Assembly (NCBI GenBank): GCA_034416335.1
Contig: DAOULV010000007.1
Location: 1 to 64,000 of the forward strand
Length of the DNA stretch: 64,000 bases
Source: MGML01 sp034416335
Lineage (GTDB): Bacteria; Chloroflexota; Dehalococcoidia; Dehalococcoidales; UBA2162
Reading direction: 5' to 3'
The position numbers and the translations under genes were made by a program. This document shows, piece after piece, positions 40,929 to 50,372 of the stretch. The notes beneath the pieces are model-generated. The model searched no databases and was not told where the DNA came from. It worked only from the letters and a program-made list of their open reading frames with translations. Within the stretch, counting starts at the first letter, position 1. Each line of letters begins with the position of its first letter.

Positions 40929-41669
40929 CTACCCCATCTGGTTGCCGCGTTCTTTCCAGGTAGACCCTCTCTCGAACCCGATGACTTCCCTGACCAGGCA
41001 GTCCTTGACGACCGGGGCTGCTTTGAGAATAACACCGGTACAGACACCGCCGAGTGCCAGCGTAAGTTCACCTTCGGGGATAAGTCCGCTCTTGGTAGCA
41101 AGCACGGTGCAGCCCACGCAGACACGCATTCCCTGGCTGAATATAGTCAGGAGTGACATGTCCTCGCCGGCATCGATATCCAGCGGTCGAAGGTGGTCGG
41201 GAATACCGAACGGTTTCAGCAGGTCTCTCCTGGTAGCATTCGTACCGGTCAGGTTCAGCGGTTCACCCAGGATAAGGTCGTCGTTCAGGTAGCGTACCTT
41301 GATGCCTTCGCTTTCCAGTTCTTCCTTGATAGGGTCGGTGATGGTGACGTATATCTCGGTAATCCCCTGGTCAAGCTGCTCCTGTTTCCGCTTCTTTGCC
41401 TCGGGGCTGTCGTTAGGACGGATGACTATCGGCATCGTGCCTTTGGCGGGTGAATGGGGCGACGGATTGGTTACTGCGATGACATTCAGGTCGCCGACGT
41501 TATGGTTGATTTCATCGCGGAACTTGTTCAACGTGTAGCCGCTGGACCAGACCACGACCACGTTCTTTACGCCCATATCATCTATTCGTTTCCTGGCGAA
41601 TTTAACCATTTCATCGGTGTTTTTCCGGTCCATACCGTCGAAGTACATAATCTCTTTAATAGTACCCAT
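40929..41669 (-). CDS. Pyruvate-kinase C-terminal-like domain protein
   Basis: The 246-residue protein begins TIKEIMYFDGMDRKNTDEMVKFARKRIDDMGVKNVVVVWSSGYT, a pattern shared with the stand-alone pyruvate kinase alpha/beta (C-terminal) domain group. Near the C end it has a CVGCTVLATKSG stretch and a GVCTGV stretch that could hold metal or cofactor. It lacks the kinase barrel, so it has no kinase activity on its own. Role unknown. ATG at 41669 is preferred over a GTG two codons before. It is the last gene of the five-gene minus-strand unit. Confidence 0.65.
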   Translation of the reverse strand: MGTIKEIMYFDGMDRKNTDEMVKFARKRIDDMGVKNVVVVWSSGYTLNKFRDEINHNVGDLNVIAVTNPSPHSPAKGTMPIVIRPNDSPEAKKRKQEQLDQGITEIYVTITDPIKEELESEGIKVRYLNDDLILGEPLNLTGTNATRRDLLKPFGIPDHLRPLDIDAGEDMSLLTIFSQGMRVCVGCTVLATKSGLIPEGELTLALGGVCTGVILKAAPVVKDCLVREVIGFERGSTWKERGNQMG

Positions 41670-41713
41670 ATTCACTTCCTTTCAGATGTTTATTTGATAC
41701 TTCCCGCAGCCTG

Positions 41714-41935
41714 TTAAATCCATCCCACCATAAGCGGTGAGTGCCTTTCCGGATTGACATAGATGGCATTGACGGGACAGTCGAGTTCGCAATAGTCACA
41801 GCAGTTACATTCCTGCGGATATACGATGACGGCTTTCTTCGTTTCTTTGTCTATCCTGATAACATCGGTTGCGCAGCTGTTGACGCAGATACCGCAGCCG
41901 TCGCACAGTTCCTGGTCTATTCTCTCGATTGTCAT
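41714..41935 (-). CDS. Two-cluster ferredoxin, AprB-like partner of the flavoprotein
   Basis: The 73-residue protein has two [4Fe-4S] motifs: Cys11, 14, 17, 21 and Cys43, 46, 49, 53 (with an additional Cys45). It ends in a short tail. It is co-transcribed with the flavoprotein just upstream (45-base gap), as aprB is with aprA, so it is likely the electron-transfer subunit. The ATG at 41935 follows GGAGG; an upstream TTG start is less likely. Confidence 0.88.
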   Translation of the reverse strand: MTIERIDQELCDGCGICVNSCATDVIRIDKETKKAVIVYPQECNCCDYCELDCPVNAIYVNPERHSPLMVGWI

Positions 41936-41980
41936 TTTTTCATCCTCCAAATTCAGGTATAGTTTGACCGCAGCCCGGTT

Positions 41981-43606
41981 TTATTTCTTCTGATACTCCG
42001 GCGGCATCCATTCTTCGGGGATTGGCTGCTTCCAGAGCTTCATCTTGCCGTTTTCCTGCTTAATTTTAGTCCATGCCAGCCATCCGGGGTTATCCGTCTC
42101 CGGGAAGTCTTCCCGGTAGTGTCCTCCCCTCGATTCTTCCCTGAAAAGACATGACCTGAGAGCCAGCTCGGAACCCAGTATCATGTTCCGGGTCTCATGT
42201 GCCAGGCGGAGTTCGTGCGGGTTGGTGGCGTAAAGTCTTTCTGAGAAATGGTCTCTGAAAAATTCTATATTCATCAGGGCAGCCTTGAGACGGTCACCGT
42301 GCTGTATAAGAAGCACATAGTAGGGGACCATTGTGTTAAGCAGCAGCTGGGTTACCCACCTGGGATCGAATCCGCCTTTTCGCTCAATAGGTTCGAGCAT
42401 TGCCTTCTTTGCCCTTGCTATTTCGGCATCGTCCACTTTATAGTCTGTCATTCTGGAGATATAGCCGGCGGCACCTATTGCCGCCCTGGTACCCATTATG
42501 GTCCCGGAGGGAAGACCGCCGAATCCGGGCGCCCTGATACTCAGGGTATCGCCGGCGGCGTACAGGCCGGTTACGGTAGTGGAGCAGTCGGTACCGGCAG
42601 GCCATAGACCGGCGCTTACGGTGCAGTCCTGTCCGCCGGATATGCGATGTTTGCCCCGTTTCCGTGGGTCGTAGTTTATCCGGGCGCTTTCCATACCGTC
42701 CGAGTTCTGCTGTCTCTGCCAGACTCTCTCGATTTCCTCGTCGGAGGCAGCGTCAAGGTCGTGATAAATCGGTCCCCTGCCTTCGTGGAAGGCTATATCC
42801 ACGGCGGGGCCTACTTCGTAGCCGTAAGGAATTTCATTACCTGCGGCGTCAATAAAACGTCGGTATATGGCACGGGCTGCCCTGCCCCCTCTCCAGGAGG
42901 GGTATTCTGCCGAACCGTGGTGGGAGGAGTGCATATCGCCGCCGGTAAGTTCGGCGCCGACCCTGTAAGCCATGGCGTGCCCGTCGCCGGTCATGTTATG
43001 AGTCTCGGCACCGACGGTCCTCAGGGACCAGCTCCCGGTGCAGAGGATGGTTGCCTTTGCCTTGAAGACAAGTACTTCAAGTTCATCGACTGGGAAGCCG
43101 ACAGCACCGACAACCCTGCCGTTGTCCATCAGGAGTTCGGTGACAGTTATGCGGTCCATAATCTTCACGCCGACCTCGAGGGCTTTCTCTCTCAGCGGGG
43201 GAGGGACTCCTCTCCTGATGATACGGGCGGCGTTAAAGGGACTGTCGATACCCTTGGGGACGAATACACCTTCCTCTTCGTTTTCCACCGGAAAGGGTAC
43301 ACCCCAGGACTGAAGCGTTTTAAACGCGTCGAACGATTCCCTGATGCAGATTTCCGTCCAGTTGCGGTCGCCCACTCCGCCTTCGGTCAGCATCCTGAAT
43401 GTTTCTTCGTAGTTATCCCCGAGTTCCTCGCTGAAGAATGAGAAGCGCATGCCTGCCGCCGCGGACGTACCCGATTTACCCACGTATGCCTTATCCACGA
43501 GGGTTACATCGAGTCCCTCCTCTTTTGATTTTATAGCAGCGACGCTGCCGGCTATCCCACCACCGAGAACCAGCACATCCGTCTCGATAACCGTTTCTTT
43601 TGCCAT
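41981..43606 (-). CDS. FAD-dependent oxidoreductase, AprA/fumarate-reductase flavoprotein family
   Basis: The 541-residue protein starts with the FAD dinucleotide motif DVLVLGGGIAGSVAA and has the family's later motifs GDGHAMAYRVGAELTGGDMHSSHHG, GLYAAGDTLSIRAPGFGG and a C-terminal helical domain (RLAHETRNMILGSELALRSCLFREESRGGHYREDFP). It has the covalent-type SAAAGMRF region of this superfamily but no clear His flavin link seen. With the ferredoxin it would reduce or oxidise a C=C or other two-electron bond. It is not adenylylsulfate reductase for certain; sulfur genes are absent here. Confidence 0.88.
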   Translation of the reverse strand: MAKETVIETDVLVLGGGIAGSVAAIKSKEEGLDVTLVDKAYVGKSGTSAAAGMRFSFFSEELGDNYEETFRMLTEGGVGDRNWTEICIRESFDAFKTLQSWGVPFPVENEEEGVFVPKGIDSPFNAARIIRRGVPPPLREKALEVGVKIMDRITVTELLMDNGRVVGAVGFPVDELEVLVFKAKATILCTGSWSLRTVGAETHNMTGDGHAMAYRVGAELTGGDMHSSHHGSAEYPSWRGGRAARAIYRRFIDAAGNEIPYGYEVGPAVDIAFHEGRGPIYHDLDAASDEEIERVWQRQQNSDGMESARINYDPRKRGKHRISGGQDCTVSAGLWPAGTDCSTTVTGLYAAGDTLSIRAPGFGGLPSGTIMGTRAAIGAAGYISRMTDYKVDDAEIARAKKAMLEPIERKGGFDPRWVTQLLLNTMVPYYVLLIQHGDRLKAALMNIEFFRDHFSERLYATNPHELRLAHETRNMILGSELALRSCLFREESRGGHYREDFPETDNPGWLAWTKIKQENGKMKLWKQPIPEEWMPPEYQKK

Positions 43607-43636
43607 AAGACTTCCTCCTTTAATAAATCGGTCGGT

Positions 43637-44995
43637 TTATGTTTTGCCTGTATCATCGCCGTACATTTTTCGTATCTCATCCAGATAGTCGGAATCGAAC
43701 CAGCCGGCTTTCTGGTCCTCTATCAAATCGACTCTCGTCGGTCTTCCCCTCGGGAAATTGGGCGGCCCGCCTATTATTTTGTCTTCAGCTAATTTATTCA
43801 TTTCTTCCATCGACATTTCAAGCAGGGTGCCGAAAACATATCTGTCATCCTGAGCGAAGCGGGGCGCGCGTTCCTGAACGAAGCTTTCCATTTCACTGAA
43901 TTTCGCCGGCATTTGACTCGGAACCGGTCGTTTACCGATTCCTGATCCGTGGTCGATAATGTTAAAAAATCCCCGTTCTGCGAGATGCGGGTCGGTGTTT
44001 ATTTCTTTCATATTAAAGGCTGCTCCTGCCGGGATTCCGACTTCCTGCATCAACTGCATTATCTCGATGTGCCCGTGATTAACGGTCCATTTTTCCACCA
44101 GTATATCGAGTTCCTCGCGGTTTTTCAGGCGCTCGCTGAGAGTAGCGAACCTTTCTTCCTTAGCCCAGTCTGGATTGCCAATAACCTCACGGAATCTCTG
44201 CCACTGGTCTTCATTTTCTACGGCTATATTTACCCAATTATCTTCTCCACTGCACCGATAGCACCCGTGAGGGGCTGCTGCAGGATGGCTGTTTCCGGTC
44301 CTGGTCGGATTTCGACCGCTCTGAGTATATTCGGTCAGGACGTCCCCGATATGGCAGGCAACCGCTTCACGTCCGGAAAGGTCTACGTACTGTCCTTCCC
44401 CGGTCTGCATCCGGAAAAACAGGGCGGTTACCAGGGCTGCTGCTGCGTTGGCGCCGGTCGCCCAGTCGCCGTAAGCGCATCCCGAAAGCAGGGGAGGTTC
44501 ATCGGGGAAACCGGTGATATGGGTCAGTCCGCTCATACCTTCCATTCCAGGGACATACATATAGAAGTCCCGCAGGGGACCGTAATGTCCGAGACCGCTT
44601 ATCGAGACCATAATTATATCGGATTTTATCTTCCTGAGCTCTTCGTAATTAAGTCCCCAGTTGTCCATTACCCTGGGCGAGTAGTTTTCAATTACCGCGT
44701 CACTTATTTTAACCAGGCGCTTGAAGATTTCTCTACCTTCCTCACTGCCGAGGTTGAGTGAAATCCCTTTTTTACCCGCGTTCAGAGTATGAAAAATGCA
44801 GCCCCGGTTCCAGTTTTCTTCTCCGGGTTCGTTCTCAGGATAAACGTTCGCTCTGGTAAAGACGTCCGCCCGCTGGACCGATTCTATCTTAATAATTTCA
44901 GCACCGAGTTCGGCGAGTATCTCGGTTGAGACAGGCCCGGCGAAGACCATCGTCAGGTCGAGTATTCTTATTCCGTCAAGCAGCCTGTATGCCAT
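43637..44995 (-). CDS. CaiB/BaiF family CoA-transferase
   Basis: The 452-residue protein keeps the catalytic Asp177 (AYGDWATG) and has the standard N-terminal DGIRILDLTMVFAGPVSTEILAELGAEIIKIE pattern. It is about 40 residues longer than relatives through a C-terminal extension (about 395-452). The gap to the upstream transferase gene is 12 bases, so both are translated from one mRNA and might act together. Substrate unknown. Confidence 0.9.
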   Translation of the reverse strand: MAYRLLDGIRILDLTMVFAGPVSTEILAELGAEIIKIESVQRADVFTRANVYPENEPGEENWNRGCIFHTLNAGKKGISLNLGSEEGREIFKRLVKISDAVIENYSPRVMDNWGLNYEELRKIKSDIIMVSISGLGHYGPLRDFYMYVPGMEGMSGLTHITGFPDEPPLLSGCAYGDWATGANAAAALVTALFFRMQTGEGQYVDLSGREAVACHIGDVLTEYTQSGRNPTRTGNSHPAAAPHGCYRCSGEDNWVNIAVENEDQWQRFREVIGNPDWAKEERFATLSERLKNREELDILVEKWTVNHGHIEIMQLMQEVGIPAGAAFNMKEINTDPHLAERGFFNIIDHGSGIGKRPVPSQMPAKFSEMESFVQERAPRFAQDDRYVFGTLLEMSMEEMNKLAEDKIIGGPPNFPRGRPTRVDLIEDQKAGWFDSDYLDEIRKMYGDDTGKT

Positions 44996-45007
44996 GTAGT
45001 CCTGAAC

Positions 45008-46213
45008 CTAAATTATGCCTTTCTTCCTGAGTTCGGATAATTGTTTTTCACTGTAGCCGATACTCCCGTATATTTCCTCGTTGTGTTCTCCCAGAAGTGG
45101 AGCTCTTCCTGCCTGCCACGGCGACCCGTTCAGCTTTGCGGGAGCGCCGGGATATTTAACTTTGCCCATGACCGGATGTTCTACCTCAGCGAAAAAGTCA
45201 CGGGCCTGAATCTGTTCGTCATTTATTACCTCTTCCGGGTTGAGTACCGGGGTGAAAGCCAGTCTAAGTTCCTGGGCGGCCCTGGTTACTTCCCATTTGC
45301 CACGCTCTTTAAGCCACGGCATCATTAACTCGTCCAGTTTTTCGGGATTCGCCATACGGGTGCGGGTATCAGCAAGGAGAGGGTCATCCTGCAGCTCGGG
45401 CTGCTCGATTAAAAAAGCTATATTCGGGGCTCCACCGACACCCGGAGTAAGGCTTATCCATCCGTCCTTACAGGGAACGCTGTACCCGATGGGATAGCCG
45501 TGAATGGCGAACGGGCTGGTCCTCCGGCTGAGTCCGAGATATGAATACTCGGTAACATGTCCCATCAGTGTGCTGGCAACGCATTCCATTGCCGACATGT
45601 CGATGGACATGCCCTTATCAGTCTTGGCGCGGTTTATCAAAGCACTGACCGCGGCTATATAACTGAGAAGGCCTGTCGAATAATCGGCCTGGTATCCACC
45701 TTCGATAACGGGCCTGTCCATCGGTTTCGTTCCGGGTCGCTGGGTGTACATTGCGCCGCCGGTGGCGTACACGGTGAAGTTGGTCGCTTTGTAGTTACGA
45801 TAAGGTCCTGTCTGCCCGTAGGCGGAAATTGAGGTTGTAATCAGATTCGGATTGATTTCCTTGAGCGATTCCGGTGTGAGTCCGAGAGCTGCCAGTGTTC
45901 CCGGTTCGAAACTCTCTACCAGTACCGAGACGTTCTTTAACAGTGCCCTGAATATCTCGATTCCCTTTTTATCGTGTAAATCGAGAGTGATGCTTTTTTT
46001 ATTGGTATTCAGGTAGAAATACGTGCCGCTGGTCTCAAGTTTCCCGGTATCTCCGGGGATTTTACCGGCGTTTCTCGTCCAGTCTCCGGTACCCGGTTTT
46101 TCTACTTTTATAACTTCGGCACCGAAATCAGCCAGTAATTTGGTACAATAAGGACCTGCCATTCCTTCAGTACAGTCAAGAACTTTCAGCTTGTTGAAAG
46201 CCTGCTTTTCCAT
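45008..46213 (-). CDS. CaiB/BaiF family CoA-transferase
   Basis: The 401-residue protein keeps the catalytic Asp178 (YQADYSTG) and has KVLDCTEGMAGPYCTKLLADFGAEVIKVEKPGTGD and PLLGEHNEEIYGSIGY. I start it at 46213, because AAGGA lies 8 bases upstream; the frame is open to 46279. It opens the minus-strand unit of two transferases, flavoprotein, ferredoxin and pyruvate-kinase-like protein. Confidence 0.9.
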   Translation of the reverse strand: MEKQAFNKLKVLDCTEGMAGPYCTKLLADFGAEVIKVEKPGTGDWTRNAGKIPGDTGKLETSGTYFYLNTNKKSITLDLHDKKGIEIFRALLKNVSVLVESFEPGTLAALGLTPESLKEINPNLITTSISAYGQTGPYRNYKATNFTVYATGGAMYTQRPGTKPMDRPVIEGGYQADYSTGLLSYIAAVSALINRAKTDKGMSIDMSAMECVASTLMGHVTEYSYLGLSRRTSPFAIHGYPIGYSVPCKDGWISLTPGVGGAPNIAFLIEQPELQDDPLLADTRTRMANPEKLDELMMPWLKERGKWEVTRAAQELRLAFTPVLNPEEVINDEQIQARDFFAEVEHPVMGKVKYPGAPAKLNGSPWQAGRAPLLGEHNEEIYGSIGYSEKQLSELRKKGII

Positions 46214-46315
46214 AATTATTGTCCTTATTTTTAAGGTGTCTTGCCGCGGTCCGGGTTGCGTAGTTATGCGTAATTTCAATATCCGGGGAAAATACGGAAT
46301 ATGAAATCAGCCTGT

Positions 46316-46345
46316 TTGAATATGTGAAATAGACTACTGTATAAT
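46316..46345 (+). promoter_or_regulatory. Putative promoter of the NuoF/NuoG-like operon
   Basis: TTGAAT (46316-46321), an 18-base spacer and a perfect TATAAT (46340-46345). It would drive the plus-strand genes from 46470 onward. Confidence 0.5.
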
Positions 46346-46469
46346 TTGTACGTTTGTCAAATGAAACAACACGAATCGCCAGGCAGAAATCCAGGAGAAA
46401 TTTTGAACTTTTCGGTACCCCGGAACAGGCTGGAAACCGCGAAAAATATCCTGAAGAATCGTCATACGA

Positions 46470-48140
46470 GTGAATTTTAACAACATTATCGATAAAGCTT
46501 CATCTGAGAGTGGATATTCAGACGCTGAAAACTGCACGAGGATATATATCAGCGCGTCTGCGGACGTCCCGGTTTTAGGGGATATCTCGAATGCGTTTGC
46601 AGCCCAAACCGGCAATCAGAATATTGCATCGGAAATAGTCCTCGCCGGTTCCTCGGGATACTACGACCTTGAACCCATTGTCAGGATAGATAAACCGGAC
46701 AGACCTGCGGTCATATTCAGAAATGTAACTCCCGAAGCTGCTGAAACGATAGTAGACGAATACCTGGTGAATGATAGACCTGTCGGCGATATTACACTCG
46801 GCAGCACAGGAAGCGGCAGGATTGATGGTATGCCGGATATCATTGATATGCCGCTTTTTTCATTGCAGAACAGGGTGGCATTGAGAAACTGCGGTTTGAC
46901 GGACCCGGGTAACATCGGCAGCTACATCCTCAATTACAGAGGTTATTCCGGTCTGGACGCAGCTCTGGGTATGAGCCCTGCCGAGGTAATCTCCGAGGTC
47001 AGGAAGTCAGGTTTGAGAGGAAAAGGCGGAGCCGGATACCCGGCAGCCGATAAGTGGCAGGTATGCAGTGAAGCCGGGAGTGAACACAGGTACCTGCTCT
47101 GTAATGCCGTAGATGCCGACCCTGATTCACGTGCGGCAGAACTCCTCCTGGAAAGTGACCCACATTCCGTGCTGGAGGGAATGCTGATTGCGGCGTATGC
47201 CGTCGGAGCTTCGGAGTGCTATATATGCATAAGTTCAAGAAATATCCGGGCTATTGGAAACGTAGAGAAAGCCCTGGAACAGATGAAGGAATATGACCTT
47301 ACCGGAGAAAGCATATTAGGCTCGGCTTTCAATTGTGAAATTACGGTACATGAGGTGGCAGATTCGCTTGTTTCAGGCGAAGAGACCTCTCTTATCCGTT
47401 CTATTGAAGGAAAACAGCCGATACCTTACCTGCGGACAGTATATCCGGCTGAAGCCGGAATCAACAACATGCCGACTCTGGTTAATAACGCGGAGACGCT
47501 TGCCTGTGTTTCCGCGATTTTTCAGAATGACGCTGAATGGTATTCCGGTGTCGGTACCGAGCAAAGCCCTGGAACAAAGATAATTACAATCTCGGGCAAC
47601 GCAGCCCATCGATATACGATTGAAGTGCCGTTCGGGACAACACTTAAAAACGTCGTAATGGATATCGGGGGCGGGGCAACAGATAAGAAGGCTATCAGGG
47701 CGGTACGGTTCGGCGGTCCCCTGGGCGGATTTTTTGATGCAGCATCTCTGGAAACCGGTATCGATTTTGAGTCGATGGAAGAAGCCGGTTCAATCATCGG
47801 TTCCGGTGTCGTTAAGGTCTATGATGAGAGTGTTTGTGTCGTAGAAACAGTCAGAGACCTGGTCGATTATATGCAGAATCAGTCCTGCGGGAAATGCGTT
47901 TTCTGCCGTGAAGGAAGTCTCCAAATATTTGAAATCCTGAAGGATATTTCCGAAAATAACAGCAAGCAGGGAGACCTTGAACTGGTGGCGGAAATCTGCG
48001 AAGCAATGAAAGAAGGTTCAATCTGCGATCTGGGAACATATTTACCAAATCCTGTATTAAGCAGTATCGGTCTGTTCGGCGGAGATTACGAAATCCATAT
48101 AAAGAACAGGAAATGCCCCGCCGACCGGGCAGTTAAATAG
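46470..48140 (+). CDS. NuoF-like NADH-binding flavoprotein with a degenerate N-terminal [2Fe-2S] domain
   Basis: The 556-residue protein has an N-terminal thioredoxin-like domain (to about 90) whose cluster cysteines are gone: the usual GCxGLC stretch reads GSSGYY. The NuoF core follows, with FMN/NADH motifs GLRGKGGAGYPAADKW and VNNAETLACV, then [4Fe-4S] motif SCGKCVFCREG with a fourth Cys in SICDLG. Start is a GTG without a good ribosome binding site, so the true start is unsure. It would oxidise NADH or pass electrons to it in a complex with the next protein. Confidence 0.85.
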   Translation: MNFNNIIDKASSESGYSDAENCTRIYISASADVPVLGDISNAFAAQTGNQNIASEIVLAGSSGYYDLEPIVRIDKPDRPAVIFRNVTPEAAETIVDEYLVNDRPVGDITLGSTGSGRIDGMPDIIDMPLFSLQNRVALRNCGLTDPGNIGSYILNYRGYSGLDAALGMSPAEVISEVRKSGLRGKGGAGYPAADKWQVCSEAGSEHRYLLCNAVDADPDSRAAELLLESDPHSVLEGMLIAAYAVGASECYICISSRNIRAIGNVEKALEQMKEYDLTGESILGSAFNCEITVHEVADSLVSGEETSLIRSIEGKQPIPYLRTVYPAEAGINNMPTLVNNAETLACVSAIFQNDAEWYSGVGTEQSPGTKIITISGNAAHRYTIEVPFGTTLKNVVMDIGGGATDKKAIRAVRFGGPLGGFFDAASLETGIDFESMEEAGSIIGSGVVKVYDESVCVVETVRDLVDYMQNQSCGKCVFCREGSLQIFEILKDISENNSKQGDLELVAEICEAMKEGSICDLGTYLPNPVLSSIGLFGGDYEIHIKNRKCPADRAVK

Positions 48141-48157
48141 AAAGCTGACGCAATATT

Positions 48158-50266
48158 TTGGATACTTTTAAAATCAATATTGACGGACGGGATATTGACG
48201 CGGAGGCTGGGAAAACCGTACTCCAGACAGCGCTCGATGCCGGAATTTACGTACCGCACCTGTGTTTTCATCCTGACCTGTCACCTATCGGGGCCTGCCG
48301 TCTCTGCATCGTCGAAATCGACGGCATAGAAGGTCTGCCGACGTCATGCTCGACCCCTGTATCGGACGGGATGGTCGTCAGGACCGGTTCGGAAAAGATA
48401 GACCTGAGACGCCGGCTGGCAATGGAATTGATACTGGCGGGACACCCCCAGGACTGCGAATCCTGCAATAAATATCTTAACTGCGAACTCCAGGCGCTCA
48501 AGCAGTATATTATCAAGGACGAACTAAAGGTCAGACTTCGTACCAAGCTGCTCCCCATCACCAGGAGCAACCCTCTTTTTCTCCATGAACCCGACAAATG
48601 CGTTGTCTGCGGTCGCTGCGTCAGAGCCTGCCAGGACCTCCGTGGCGTCGGCGTTTTGTTCTATAAAAAGGGAAACAGGGAGACCTACACCGGTACTGCT
48701 GCCGATCTTCCGCTGTCAGATGCAGGATGCCGGTTCTGCGGCGCCTGCGCGGAGGTCTGTCCTACCGGGGCTATCCAAGACAAAGAAGCGGTTGGAACCG
48801 GCAGGAAACGAAGGGCGGCGCTTATCCCGTGCAGGTATACCTGTCCTGCCGAGATAGATATTCCGCGATATATTCGTTTTATCCGGGAAGGTAACTATTC
48901 AGCGGCTGCCGCCGTGATAAGGGAAAAAGTACCGTTCCCGGGAGTGCTCGGCTATGTCTGCAACCAGCCCTGCGAAGACGTCTGCCGCCGGGGTGAAGTG
49001 AACCAGGCGATGTCAATAAAGGAGTTGAAACGCTTTGCCGCTGAAAATGATAAAGAAAAACTCTGGCTGGCGAATTCCGTGAAGAAACCGGATACCGGCA
49101 AGAAGGTTGCCGTAATAGGTTCCGGTCCGGCAGGTTTGACCGCGGCTTATTACCTGGCTAACCAGGGACATTCGGTTACTGTGTACGAATCCCAGCCCCT
49201 TGCCGGGGGAATGATGCGATTCGGAATTCCGGAATACCGCCTGCCTAAAGAAGCACTCGATGATGAAATAGAGGATATCAGTAATAAAGGTGTCGAGATA
49301 ATTACCGGTACGCATATCGAATCAACCGAAAAGCTAATCCAACAGGGTTATGATGCCGTTCTTATCGCGATAGGGACTCATCGTGCACAGGTCCTCCCGA
49401 TTCCGGATGCCGACAGTGAAGGAGTGATAAAAGGGCTCGATTTTCTCAGGAATGTAAACCTGGGTGAAGAGGTGAGTATCGGGAAGAATGTAGTTGTGCT
49501 GGGAGGAGGAAATGTTGCTTTCGACTGCGCCCGTGTTGCCAGGAGACTCGGCGGTGAACTGGTACAGATTGCCTGCCTCGAATGCCGTGAAGATATGCCG
49601 GCAACCGAAGATGAGATTAACCAGGCCGAAGAAGAAGGTATTATAGTACATCCTTCACGGACATCGACCCGGATAGTAAGCGAAAACGGGAGAGTGAAGG
49701 GTGTCGAATTCCTCGAGGTGGAATCGTTCAGCTTCGATGAAAATAAAAACGCCAGGATTGAAGTGCGCGAGAACTCCCACGTCGTTCTCGATGCGGATAC
49801 CGTAATCTTCGCCATCGGACAACGTCCTCTGATTCCGGAAGGATTCGGGGTCGATATAGCGGATAACGGTCATATTCAACTGGACTCTTTTACTCTGACG
49901 GCAGGCAGAGACGGAATATTCGCTGCCGGAGACGCCGTACACGGCACCGCGACGGTTATCCAGGCTATAGCCTCCGGGAGAAATGCCGCGGCAGCCATAG
50001 ACAGATATCTCGGCGGCAGCGGGATTATCGATGAGAAACTCGCTCCCGTCGAGGAACCGGAACCGTGCCTTGGTATTGTGGACGGCTTCGCTTATATGCC
50101 GCGTTGTGCGGAAATTCGCCTTTCGCCGGAGGAACGGCTGCAGGATTTCCGTAAAATACTGCTCGATATGGATAAAAAGACTGCCGATGATGAGTCGGCA
50201 CGCTGCCTGCAGTGCGACCTGCGGCTGAAAATTAAGTCGGTGGAATTCTGGAGCAGTTACAGCTAG
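48158..50266 (+). CDS. NuoG-like Fe-S domain fused to GltD-type FAD/NAD(P) oxidoreductase
   Basis: The 702-residue fusion protein has a [2Fe-2S] domain (CFHPDLSPIGACRLC...C), a His/Cys-ligated cluster (HPQDCESCNKYLNC), two [4Fe-4S] motifs (CVVCGRCVRAC and CRFCGACAEVC, about 145-205), and a GltD-type half with CNQPCEDVC, FAD motif VAVIGSGPAGLTAAYYL and NADPH motif VVLGGGNVAFDCAR. It resembles the NADH-dependent sulfur/ferredoxin reductases used for electron confurcation or bifurcation. Start TTG. It directly follows the NuoF-like gene, and the two should form one electron-transfer complex. Confidence 0.87.
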   Translation: MDTFKINIDGRDIDAEAGKTVLQTALDAGIYVPHLCFHPDLSPIGACRLCIVEIDGIEGLPTSCSTPVSDGMVVRTGSEKIDLRRRLAMELILAGHPQDCESCNKYLNCELQALKQYIIKDELKVRLRTKLLPITRSNPLFLHEPDKCVVCGRCVRACQDLRGVGVLFYKKGNRETYTGTAADLPLSDAGCRFCGACAEVCPTGAIQDKEAVGTGRKRRAALIPCRYTCPAEIDIPRYIRFIREGNYSAAAAVIREKVPFPGVLGYVCNQPCEDVCRRGEVNQAMSIKELKRFAAENDKEKLWLANSVKKPDTGKKVAVIGSGPAGLTAAYYLANQGHSVTVYESQPLAGGMMRFGIPEYRLPKEALDDEIEDISNKGVEIITGTHIESTEKLIQQGYDAVLIAIGTHRAQVLPIPDADSEGVIKGLDFLRNVNLGEEVSIGKNVVVLGGGNVAFDCARVARRLGGELVQIACLECREDMPATEDEINQAEEEGIIVHPSRTSTRIVSENGRVKGVEFLEVESFSFDENKNARIEVRENSHVVLDADTVIFAIGQRPLIPEGFGVDIADNGHIQLDSFTLTAGRDGIFAAGDAVHGTATVIQAIASGRNAAAAIDRYLGGSGIIDEKLAPVEEPEPCLGIVDGFAYMPRCAEIRLSPEERLQDFRKILLDMDKKTADDESARCLQCDLRLKIKSVEFWSSYS

Positions 50267-50309
50267 GTAATTTTCATTGTCATATCAGAGACATTTTGTT
50301 TCATTTCTG

Positions 50310-50325
50310 ATATCATATGTGATAT
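50310..50325 (+). promoter_or_regulatory. Palindrome upstream of the flavoprotein gene
   Basis: ATATCA-TATG-TGATAT is a perfect 16-base inverted repeat about 48 bases before the next ATG. It may be an operator. Confidence 0.35.
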
Positions 50326-50372
50326 TGCGTAAGATGAAGTAGACTGTCCGGGCGTAATGAAGGAGGTAATGA

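Noticed and set aside
42647..43441. 264-codon plus-strand frame
   Set aside because: It is the reverse-strand shadow of the AprA-like flavoprotein, whose FAD motifs are clear.
41714..43606. Adenylylsulfate reductase (aprBA)
   Set aside because: The pair has the right subunit form, but no sulfate-activation or sulfite-reduction gene is near and the neighbours are CoA-transferases, so the name was not used.
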